The position numbers and the translations under genes were made by a program. The notes under the pieces are model-generated. The model searched no databases, had not been told where the DNA came from, and worked only from the letters and a program-made list of their open reading frames with translations. DNA of 64,000 nucleotides, from assembly GCF_004745955.1 (NCBI RefSeq), contig NZ_SRLD01000022.1, forward strand, positions 24,924 to 88,923, read 5' to 3'. The stretch comes from Hymenobacter elongatus. GTDB taxonomy: Bacteria; Bacteroidota; Bacteroidia; Cytophagales; Hymenobacteraceae. Position 1 is the stretch's first letter. The number at the start of each line of letters is the position of its first letter. This document shows positions 55,492 through 63,100 of the stretch, piece after piece.

Positions 55492-55634
55492 AGCGGTTTC
55501 GTGAACGGTGCAACCCGGCTGCTGTAGAGACGCGTATTCGCGTCTCGTCGTTGAACGAAACCGGGCAGGCGGCACGAACGACGAGATGCGAATACGCGTC
55601 TCTACATCGGGTGGCTACGGTTCGCGAAACCGCT
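55492..55634. repeat. 143-bp palindromic element upstream of the HD/Hsp90-like gene
   Basis: The outer arms AGCGGTTTCGTGAAC and GTTCGCGAAACCGCT match at 14 of 15 positions; inner arms built on GTAGAGACGCGTATTCGCGT match at 28 of 29. The element ends 16 bp before the start codon of the minus-strand gene, so it must lie in that gene's promoter or leader. A relative with the GTAGAGACGC arm is at 56598-56700. Confidence 0.88.
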
Positions 55635-55685
55635 ATAGTAGTTTTTTGGACTAGTTGCGATAAAGGTAATGGTTCGACTTCCATC

Positions 55686-55718
55686 AAAAAAGCCTCGCCA
55701 GCCACTGGCAAGGCTTGT
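55686..55718. terminator. Hairpin terminator past the T9SS remnant
   Basis: AAGCCT-GCCAG and CTGGC-AGGCTT form a stem with one mismatch and a 3-nt loop, 20 bp beyond the stop of the sorting-domain relic on the minus strand. Confidence 0.7.
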
Positions 55719-55738
55719 GGTTGCTTAGGCTACGGGGC

Positions 55739-55828
55739 TCATTCCTTCACCAGGCGTTTCACCACCGTACCCGCCTGGGTGTGGAGGCGCACGATGTAGA
55801 TGCCCGTGGTCAGGCCGCTCAGGTATTA
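55739..55828 (-). pseudogene. Remnant of a T9SS C-terminal sorting domain
   Basis: On the minus strand the last 28 codons before the stop at 55741-55739 read LSGLTTGIYIVRL ... GTVVKRLVKE, a typical end of a type A T9SS domain (LxxGxYxVRL ... KRLVK). A stop codon lies directly before the match at 55828, and a terminator hairpin follows there, so the rest of the secreted protein is gone. It shows that a T9SS-cargo gene was lost here, probably when the AT-rich gene or the repeats arrived. Confidence 0.8.
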
Positions 55829-55831
55829 CCC

Positions 55832-55869
55832 AAGAAGCCCCAGCTGCCCCCGCCGCTGGGGCTTCTTTG
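55832..55869. terminator. Hairpin terminator
   Basis: AAGAAGCCCCAGC and GCTGGGGCTTCTT form a perfect 13-bp stem with a 10-nt loop. It directly abuts the break point of the T9SS remnant. A very similar hairpin is at 57296-57332. Confidence 0.9.
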
Positions 55870-55896
55870 TTTCCTTCGGCCCTTACGCCACCACCC

Positions 55897-55992
55897 TGTA
55901 CAACTATTTCCATAAATCAAAAAATACTTGTACACCCTCTCCGTCGTTACTGTACAACTATTTTCGAAAACCAAAGAATACTTGTACACCCT
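55897..55992 (+). promoter_or_regulatory. Two 42-bp direct repeats with TGTACAA/TTGTACA ends (operator-like)
   Basis: Copies at 55897-55938 and 55951-55992 each begin TGTACAACTATTT and end AATACTTGTACACCCT. Each copy is bounded by inverted 7-mers (TGTACAA and TTGTACA). The copies start 54 bp apart, close to five helical turns. The second ends 3 bp before the ATG of the HTH gene. This layout suggests autoregulation by the HTH protein. Confidence 0.75.
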
Positions 55993-55995
55993 AAT

Positions 55996-56562
55996 ATGCC
56001 GCGTCGCTCTTTACCATCGACTAACCTGATAGTTCGCGTGCGGACTTGGTTTGGGCTGGGCCAGTCCGAAATGGCTTTGTATTTGGGCGTGAGCCCTACC
56101 CTCATTCATTCCATTGAGACGGAGCGGCGGGGCCTGACCACCAATCTGCTGCTGGCCCTGCGGCCTCTGCTGCTGCACTTGCCACCGGTCGGAGTGCCCG
56201 CCGAAACGCCCGCCCCAACTAGCCGCCCGCCGGGCCTGCCCGCGCCCGAGGCGGCGGAGCTGGAGTTTCGGCGGCGGGTGTGCCGGCAGCAGGCGGCCCG
56301 GGTGGAGCGCGAGCTGGCCGCGCTGGAGGCGCGGGCCCGCGTGGCCGAACGGTGGGCGCAGGCCCTACCGGCACTGCAGCAAGCCGCCGCCGCTGTTCCA
56401 CCCGACCCTGCCAACCCTGACCGCGCCGCCTGGCTCACGGGCTGGCTAGCGCGGCAGGCCCGGCCGCTGCCGCCCGAAGACGCCACTCGCTGGCGCCTGC
56501 TGCGGGCCCGGCTGGCGGCCTTGGCGGCGGAGCAGGTGGCGCTGGCGGAGCATGCGGGCTAA
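55996..56562 (+). CDS. Small HTH DNA-binding protein with helical C-terminus
   Basis: A 188-residue protein. The N-terminal 60 residues look like an XRE-type helix-turn-helix (VRTWFGLGQSEMALYLGVSP with recognition helix TLIHSIETERRGL). A Pro-rich linker (residues 70-90) is followed by a long Ala/Arg/Glu helix (RRVCRQQAARVERELAALEA) that could form a coiled coil. The ATG at 55996 is used; the frame upstream runs through the operator-like repeats. Tandem TGTACA repeats in front of the gene suggest that it regulates itself. The target genes are unknown. Confidence 0.75.
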   Translation: MPRRSLPSTNLIVRVRTWFGLGQSEMALYLGVSPTLIHSIETERRGLTTNLLLALRPLLLHLPPVGVPAETPAPTSRPPGLPAPEAAELEFRRRVCRQQAARVERELAALEARARVAERWAQALPALQQAAAAVPPDPANPDRAAWLTGWLARQARPLPPEDATRWRLLRARLAALAAEQVALAEHAG

Positions 56563-56597
56563 GCAATTGTTTGCGTTAAAATCCCAGGTTGCTGAAC

Positions 56598-56700
56598 CGG
56601 TGTAGAGACGCATAGTTGCGTCTCGTCGTTGAACGACCTAGTATCGGGCGGACACAGCGACGTCAGCAACGACGAGACGCAACTATGCGTCTCTACACCG
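56598..56700. repeat. Palindromic element, GTAGAGACGC family
   Basis: CGGTGTAGAGACGCATAGTT at the left is matched by its reverse complement at the right end (arms of about 33 bp). The inner sequence, which includes CGTCGTTGAACGA, is shared with the element at 55492-55634. Confidence 0.88.
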
Positions 56701-56704
56701 CTCT

Positions 56705-56821
56705 GAAGAGTTGTGGGCGCACGCAAATAGCTTCTACACCACATTCTACGGCATTAATATAGACGAAGACGCATACTATTCAGAAACGGATGAGCGTTGG
56801 AAGGGCAGTTCCATCTTTTAA
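56705..56821 (+). pseudogene. C-terminal gene remnant next to a palindromic repeat
   Basis: A 38-codon stretch ending in TAA reads EELWAHANSFYTTFYGI ... SETDERWKGSSIF. It looks like the end of a real protein (Trp, Tyr and Phe rich, mixed charge) but has no start, and the repeat at 56598-56700 lies directly upstream. I do not recognise the family. It stops 21 bp before the next gene. Confidence 0.4.
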
Positions 56822-56842
56822 CCTTATTAACTGCTAGCAACC

Positions 56843-57262
56843 ATGTCCGTAGATTATTCTCTCCTCACCACCCGCGCGCTGTGCGATGAGGCCACCGCCG
56901 AAATTGAATTCGAGCTCAAGACGTACACTACCCGCGAAGCCCAGGGCGAGCTGACCGATACCCGCACCCAGCGGACTGCCACCCGCACCACCGCCCAACT
57001 GGCCAAAGTGAATGCCCAGATAGCAACCCAGGATATTCTGCTGGCTACGGCCGGCCTGGATGCCGACACGCTGCAGACCGCCACCGACGAGCGGGCTGCC
57101 CTGCTGGTGCGGCGTACCAGCCTCAGCAAGAGCAAAAGCCTGACCTCGGGCGTCGCCCGATTCTTTATCGGCGTAGACACTGAGCAAATAGCCAAGCAGG
57201 TTGAAACGCTTACCACCGTGAAGGAGGGCATTGCCACGCACCGGGCCACGCTGCCCGCCTAG
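56843..57262 (+). CDS. Small uncharacterised helical protein
   Basis: A 139-residue protein without Cys or Trp. It is almost entirely Ala, Thr, Glu, Gln, Arg and Leu, with a heptad-like pattern (QLAKVNAQIATQDILLATAG, ATDERAALLVRRTSLSKSKS), so it is probably a coiled coil. VARFFIGVDTEQIAKQVETL is the only segment with a different character. No signal peptide or membrane span is seen. It has its own terminator. I do not recognise it; the good codon usage makes it a likely real gene. Confidence 0.65.
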   Translation: MSVDYSLLTTRALCDEATAEIEFELKTYTTREAQGELTDTRTQRTATRTTAQLAKVNAQIATQDILLATAGLDADTLQTATDERAALLVRRTSLSKSKSLTSGVARFFIGVDTEQIAKQVETLTTVKEGIATHRATLPA

Positions 57263-57295
57263 GGCCGCGCCCCGCTGGGCACTCCTTTTATAAGT

Positions 57296-57332
57296 AAGAA
57301 GCCCCGGTCGCTGTTGCGGCTGGGGCTTCTTT
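57296..57332 (+). terminator. Terminator of the small helical protein gene
   Basis: AGAAGCCCCGGTCGC and GCGGCTGGGGCTTCT pair with a 4-nt loop and one mismatch, ending in TTT. Confidence 0.85.
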
Positions 57333-57389
57333 GTGCGGTGCGGGTGAGCTGGTGGTGTGGTAGAGCTGTTGAAAAAAAGAACGATAACG

Positions 57390-57704
57390 GCTTGATCTGG
57401 CGTCCGCGAAATCGAGGCATCTCTCCCGCCGAATCAGAGGTAGCAGTGCAACGTCGGCGCGCGGGATATTTCCTCTCTGCCTGGAGCGCAGAATGGTCGA
57501 CAGGATAGTCTGTTTCCAACAACGTCAGCACGCGAGATTCCTCGGCAAGCTCGGAATGACGCTCTTTAAGTGGTCGTGCAGAAGTAATCGTATTGAATTT
57601 AGAACGTCATGCTGAGCGAAGCCGAAGCATCTCTACCGCCACAGTAATCAGTTACTATTGTAGTAGAGATGCTTCGACAAGCGGACGCCAGATGAAGCAT
57701 GACG
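57390..57704. repeat. Cluster of palindromic repeats, one intact and one or more degraded
   Basis: 57604-57704 is a recognisable element: CGTCATGCTGAGCGAAGCCG ... GAAGCATCTCTACCGC on the left and AGAGATGCTTCGAC ... GAAGCATGACG on the right. Before it, 57390-57560 holds decayed pieces of the same families (CTTGATCTGGCGTCCGCG, CACGCGAGATTCCTCGGCAA). The 57333-57851 gap contains nothing else but the tandem repeat at 57718. Confidence 0.75.
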
Positions 57705-57717
57705 ACCTTTTTTGCTA

Positions 57718-57760
57718 CGACTACTTATTTGCGCGACTACTTATTTGCGCGACTACTTAG
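57718..57760. repeat. Tandem repeat of a 16-bp unit
   Basis: CGACTACTTATTTGCG occurs twice in full and once in part (CGACTACTTAG). It lies 92 bp upstream of the MFS gene start. Confidence 0.85.
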
Positions 57761-57851
57761 TAGACGGACTGCCCCAGCTTCAGGCGAATAGGGAGCGGCA
57801 GCACCCGAGTTTTCTACCGACCTTTGCGGCCCTATCCGCGCCTGCGTCTTC

Positions 57852-59045
57852 ATGCTGCCCACCCAAAATAAAGTCTACACCGCCGGCTTCTGGCTGATGT
57901 GCCTGTCATCGTTCCTGTTTTTCATGAGCTTTAACATGCTGCTGCCCGAGCTGCCCGACTTTCTGACGCGGCTGGGCGGGGCCGAGTACAAAGGGTTCAT
58001 CATTGCGCTTTTCACCCTCACGGCGGGTCTTTCGCGGCCTTTCAGCGGGAAGCTGGCCGATACCGTGGGGCGCATTCCGGTGATGGTATTTGGCTCGCTG
58101 GTGTGCTTTATATGCGGGTTCTTTTATCCGTGGGTGAGCACCGTGGCCGGCTTCATGGGTCTGCGGCTGCTGCACGGCTTCAGCACGGGCTTCAAACCCA
58201 CCGGCACGGCGGCCTTCATTGCCGATATCATCCCGTATGAGCGGCGCGGCGAGGCCATGGGGCTGCTCGGTGTGGCGGGCTCCCTGGGCATGGCCGCTGG
58301 TCCGGCGCTGGGGCCGCATATCACGGCGGCCACCTCGTTGAACACGCTTTTTTACTGCTCCTCGGGTTTGGCGCTGCTCAGCCTCGTGGTGCAGGGCACC
58401 ATGACCGAAACCCTGCCCGCCGAGCAGCGTCAGCGCTTCAGCTGGCGGCTGCTGCGCCTCGACTGGCACGAAGTACTGGAACCCCGGGTGCTGGCTCCGG
58501 CCCTGGTCACGCTGCTGTGCCTGTTTCCCTTTGGGGCCATCCTGACCATCGTGCCCGACCAGAGCCGGGTGTTGGGACTCAAAGCGGCCGACAAAGGCTT
58601 GTTCTATACCTGCTTCACCCTGGCTTCGCTGGTGGTACGACTGCTGGCCGGCCGGGCTTCCGACAAATACGGCCGCCTGCCGGTATTGCGCCTATCGACG
58701 GCCCTGCTGGTCATTTCCCTGGTGCTGCTCACGCTGGTAGAGCACTCGGTACCGCTGTTTCTGGGCTCGGCCGTGCTGTTTGGTCTGGCTACCGGCCTCA
58801 ATTCGCCCACAATCTACGCCTGGACCATCGATTTGAGCCATCCGGCGCGGCGCGGCCGGGCGGTGGCCACAATGTATATCGCGCTGGAAGTCGGTATTGG
58901 GCTGGGGGCGCTGCTGGCCGGCTGGATCTACGGGAACATCGACAGCCGCTTGCCCTACGTGCACGCCGCCAGTGTGGTGGCTACGGTGGCGGCCCTGGCG
59001 TATCTGCTGTGGGGCGTGCGCGAAAAGCAGCCGGCGCGGGCGTGA
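57852..59045 (+). CDS. MFS transporter (12-span, drug or metabolite efflux type)
   Basis: A 397-residue major facilitator protein with about 12 hydrophobic spans. Motif A appears after span 2 (GKLADTVGRIPVMVFGSL) and again in the second half (GRASDKYGRLPVLRLSTAL). GYRLLHGFSTGFKPTGTAAF-like residues (RLLHGFSTGFKPTG) in span 4 resemble DHA1 efflux proteins. The substrate cannot be told. The gene stands alone; a CCTTTG that could be part of a weak -7 box lies 22 bp before the ATG (57821-57826). Confidence 0.88.
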   Translation: MLPTQNKVYTAGFWLMCLSSFLFFMSFNMLLPELPDFLTRLGGAEYKGFIIALFTLTAGLSRPFSGKLADTVGRIPVMVFGSLVCFICGFFYPWVSTVAGFMGLRLLHGFSTGFKPTGTAAFIADIIPYERRGEAMGLLGVAGSLGMAAGPALGPHITAATSLNTLFYCSSGLALLSLVVQGTMTETLPAEQRQRFSWRLLRLDWHEVLEPRVLAPALVTLLCLFPFGAILTIVPDQSRVLGLKAADKGLFYTCFTLASLVVRLLAGRASDKYGRLPVLRLSTALLVISLVLLTLVEHSVPLFLGSAVLFGLATGLNSPTIYAWTIDLSHPARRGRAVATMYIALEVGIGLGALLAGWIYGNIDSRLPYVHAASVVATVAALAYLLWGVREKQPARA

Positions 59046-59152
59046 GCCCCGCCCCGCGCCCCGGCCAGCCCCGTATCCTGATTCCCACTTCGGCAGGGTT
59101 ATAGCGTAGAAGCTACTGCTCTGTTTCGCACGCACATTTTACCGCCTGACGT

Positions 59153-59740
59153 ATGACTTTCGTTTTTGTATGGGCTATTGGGGCGGTTTCCCTGTGGGGA
59201 AATTCCCCTGCTGCCCCCGAAAAAACCCACGTGCAACCCATGCCGCAAAGCGTCGCCCAACCTGCGCCATCCTTCTGGCAGCCCGTGGGCGCGGTTCAGG
59301 CGAAGCGGCTGGGCCGACCGCGCCTGCAGCCCCGGCACTACCGGGTCGTTCGGCTCAACGTGGCCGGCCTGAAAAAGGCGTTGGCAACGGCCACCTCCAT
59401 TGGTGCCACTGGTGCCACTGGTGCCGGGCTGGTGCTCCTGCTGCCGCTACCCGACGGCTCGCTGGTCGGCTACCGCATGCGCCCCACCCAGGTAATGGCT
59501 CCCGAGCTGGCCGCCAAGTACCCGGAGCTGCAAACCTACGCCGGCCAGGAAATCGGCAACACAGCCAATGACGTGCGCCTGGAGCTGACGCCGGCCGGAC
59601 TCCGGGCCATGCTTATCCGAAATGGCCGAACCTTTTTTATCGAGCCCTACCGTTCAGCTGATACCCAGCATTACCTCTGCTTTGCAAAAGACAGCTTACC
59701 GGCCGGCAGCAAGAAAGGGTTTGAGACGCTGGAAAAGTAG
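59153..59740 (+). CDS. Stand-alone propeptide-like protein, paralogue of the downstream protease prodomain
   Basis: A 195-residue protein with a possible N-terminal signal (FVFVWAIGAVSLWGNSPA). Residues 90-182 match the N-terminal propeptide of the metalloprotease at 60196: LPLPDGSLVGYRM, ELAAKYPELQTYAGQ, RLELTPAGLRAMLIRNGRTF and IEPYRSADTQHYLCF align with LPMPDGSSQRFRI, ALAAKYPAINTYQAQ, RLDVSPAGFHGMILGSQGRT and IDPAAQGDNVHHLVF. There is no protease domain after it. It could be a gene relic, or a free propeptide acting as protease inhibitor or folding helper. Confidence 0.7.
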   Translation: MTFVFVWAIGAVSLWGNSPAAPEKTHVQPMPQSVAQPAPSFWQPVGAVQAKRLGRPRLQPRHYRVVRLNVAGLKKALATATSIGATGATGAGLVLLLPLPDGSLVGYRMRPTQVMAPELAAKYPELQTYAGQEIGNTANDVRLELTPAGLRAMLIRNGRTFFIEPYRSADTQHYLCFAKDSLPAGSKKGFETLEK

Positions 59741-59779
59741 TCCTGATACTGAGGCCGTTTAAAAAGCAAAACAGAACGT

Positions 59780-60040
59780 CCTGTCGACCACCGGGAGACA
59801 TCTCGCGTGCACTGGTATATGCTTACTAAGAATCTGTTTGAGTTAAAAAATTCCGAACCGGTCATGCTTGATCTGGCGTCCGCGCAGTCGAAGCATCTCT
59901 ACCGCTTCGTAGGAGTCGTTCGACGAAGCGGTAGGGATGCTTCGACTGCGCGGACGCCAGATCAAGCATGACCGGTTTTAATAACTCAAACAGCTGCTAA
60001 GGCAACGTCAGTACGCGAGATGTCTCCCGGCGGTCGACAG
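59780..60040. repeat. Palindromic repeat (GTCGACC/GGGAGACAT family) split by another element
   Basis: The left part CTGTCGACCACCGGGAGACA (59780) and the right part ending TGTCTCCCGGCGGTCGACAG (60040) are arms of one palindrome related to 48262-48356. Between them sits the CTGTTTGAG element at 59834-59993. The 455-bp gap before the protease gene is otherwise empty. Confidence 0.8.
59834..59993. repeat. MITE-like palindromic element with CTGTTTGAGTTA ends, nested
   Basis: The ends CTGTTTGAGTTA and TAACTCAAACAG are the same as in the element at 49462-49603. The arms carry CTTGATCTGGCGTCCGCG and GAAGCATCTCTACCGCTTCG and their complements. It lies inside the palindrome at 59780-60040. Confidence 0.88.
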
Positions 60041-60195
60041 GTCGATTTAGCGTATTTCGAGCGGCTTCCTAAACAGGTTCAATTGCTATGAAGCAGGAAA
60101 AAGACATAATCTGGGACCGGAGGCAGCGGCAAAAAACAGTATCTTAGGGGCCTTCAACCAGTTTCTGACCATCCTTCATCTTCCTGCTCCTACTT

Positions 60196-63100
60196 ATGAC
60201 TTCAAGCTTTACGAACTCGTGGCGCACGTGGCAACCGGCCCTGCTGGGCAGCCTGCTGCTGGCAGCAGCGGGGGCTCCGCACCAGGCAATGGCCCAGCGC
60301 GTCCTCTGGTCCGACGACACGCAGGCACCGGCCGCTGCCCGGCTCACCACGGCCGCCTTGCGCCAGTATCGTCCGGTTTCTTTCCAGATGGATGCCGTGC
60401 GGGGCGCGCTGCAGCAGGCACCGGCCGAGCAAGGCGCGGGGGCCCGCAACTCAGCCACCGTCATTTCTCTGCCGATGCCCGATGGCAGCTCGCAGCGCTT
60501 TCGCATCGTTAAAGTAGCGGTGATGCACCCGGCGCTGGCCGCCAAATATCCTGCTATCAACACCTACCAGGCCCAGGGCATCGACGATCCTTCGGCCATA
60601 GCCCGGCTGGATGTGTCACCGGCCGGCTTCCACGGTATGATTCTGGGCAGCCAGGGCCGCACGGTCTACATCGATCCGGCGGCGCAGGGCGACAATGTGC
60701 ACCACTTGGTATTTGAGCGGCAGGCCATGAACCAGGCCGCGCTCGGGGCCGTGTGCCTTACCACCGAGGCCGACGCCGCGCTTGCGATGCCGCAACCCAC
60801 AGCCTTCCTGCGTCAGCCCAACGGCACGCAGCTCCGCACCTACCGCCTGGCCATGGCCTGCACCGGCGAGTATGCCGCCACTAAAGGCGGGACCAAAGCC
60901 GGTGCCCTGGCCGGCATCGTGACGTCGGTGAACCGCGTGAGCGGGGTGTACGAGAAAGAACTCGCCGTTCGGCTGGTACTCGTTGCCAACAACGACCAGT
61001 TGGTGTACCTGGATGGCAGCACCGACCCCTACACCAACTCCAGCGGCGGGGCGATGCTGAATGAGAACCAACGCACGATTTCTACTATTATCGGCGAGGC
61101 TAACTATGACATTGGCCACGTATTCAGCACGGGCGGCGGTGGCGTGGCACAGCGCCCATCGGTGTGCCTACCTACCAATGCAGCCTTCAGCCAGGGCAAA
61201 GCCCGGGGCGTAACCGGCCTGCCGAACCCGGTGGGCGATGCCTTCGATATTGACTTTGTGGCCCACGAAATAGGCCACCAGTTCGGGGGCGACCATACGT
61301 TTAACAGCAACACCGGCAACTGCGCCGGTAACAACCTGGCCGCTTCTTCTTCTTACGAGCCTGGCAGCGGTGTCACCATCATGGCCTACGCCGGTATTTG
61401 CAGCCCGCAGGACCTGGCCGATAACAGCCTCCCCTATTTCCATTCGCGCAGCTTCGACCAGATCGTGACCCACATTACGGGCGCGGGCAACTGCGCCGTA
61501 ATCACGCCCACGAACAACCTCGTGCCAGTAGTGAATGCCGGAGCCAACTACCGCATTCCGGTCAGCACGCCTTTCGCCCTCACCGGCTCGGCTACCGATG
61601 CCGATGGCGACCCACTCACGTATTCGTGGGAGCAGTTTGACCTGGGCCCCACCGGCCCGCCGACCGCACCTGTTGGCAATGCGCCTCTCTTCCGGTTTTT
61701 CACGCCTACGGCTTCCCCTACGCGCACCTTCCCCAAGCTGTATAACCTGCTTACGAATACCGATACCATCGGCGAAGTACTGCCTGCGTATGGCCGGCGG
61801 ATGGTTTTCCGGTTGGTAGCCCGCGACAACCGCGTAGGCGGTGGTGGCGTCGACTACGACTCGATGCACGTAGTGGTGGTACCCACGGCGGGTCCGTTCC
61901 TGGTTACGTTCCCCAACACGGCCTCTACCACGCCGATTCGCTGGTTGGCCGGCGCGCCCCAGCAAGTCAGCTGGGACGTGGCCAACACCACGGCGGCCCC
62001 AATCAGCGCGGCTAACGTGGATATTACGCTGTCGACGGATGGTGGCCGCACTTTCCCTACGGTGTTGCTGGTGAACACGCCCAACGACGGCACCCAGCTG
62101 GTGACGGTTCCGGCTAGCGTAGGTAACTCCTCGCTGGCCCGCATCAAAGTGCAGGCTTCGGGCAATGTCTTTTTTGATATTTCCAACAGCAACTTTGCTA
62201 TCCAGGTCCCCACGGGTCCAACCTTCTTCCTGACTCCGACCACGGCCTCGGGCCAGCCCCCAACAATTTGCCCCGGCGCAGCCACTCCGGTAACCGTCGC
62301 CGTGGGTCAGCTACAAGGCTTCACGGGCACCGTAGCCCTGTCGGCAGCTAACCTGCCAGCGGGAATGTCGGTGACTTATACCAACCCCAACGTAAGCGTG
62401 GGCGGTACTACTCAGGCTACCATCACGACCACGGCCGCTACGCCTTCGGGCACCTACCTGATCAACTTGGTAGGCACCAGCGGCAGCGTCACCCAGCAGC
62501 AGCAGTTCCGCGTGGTGGTAAGTCTATCGGCCACGCAGGCAGCCAGCCCGATTGCGCCAACGACTGCCACCCGCACTACGCAACGGCCCCGCTTCTCGTG
62601 GACCGCAGTGCCTAATGCCACGGCTTACGAAATTGAAGTTGCCACCAACGCAGCCTTCACGAACCCTACTGTTGCCCTGACCGCTGTGACAGGCACCAGC
62701 TTCACGCCGGTCGTTACGCTGCAGCCCAACACTACCTATTTCTGGCGTGTGCGGGGGACCAGCCCGTGCGGAGCGGCTCCCTTTTCGGCCACCGCCCAGT
62801 TCCAGACCGGCGCTTCTATCTGCCAGACAATCGCGGCTACGCAGGTGCCCCGTGCCATCACCGCTGGGGCCGTTCGCACTGTGACGTCCACCATTGCCGT
62901 GGCAACGTCAGAAGTGGTTTCAGATATCCGAATCCGTAACCTGGTCATCACCCACCCGGCCGTAAGTGAGCTGACGCTGACGCTGACGAACCCCGCCAAG
63001 CGCTCCATCACGCTGCTCGCCAATCTGTGTGCCGGCACGGCTGACATCAACCTGAACTTTGATGATGCAGCCACGGCAGCCCTCAGCTGCCCGCTGAACA

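Noticed and set aside
55492..57704. Possible CRISPR array from the repeated palindromes
   Set aside because: The repeats are few, unequal in spacing and length, have no unique spacers of fixed size and no cas genes are near.
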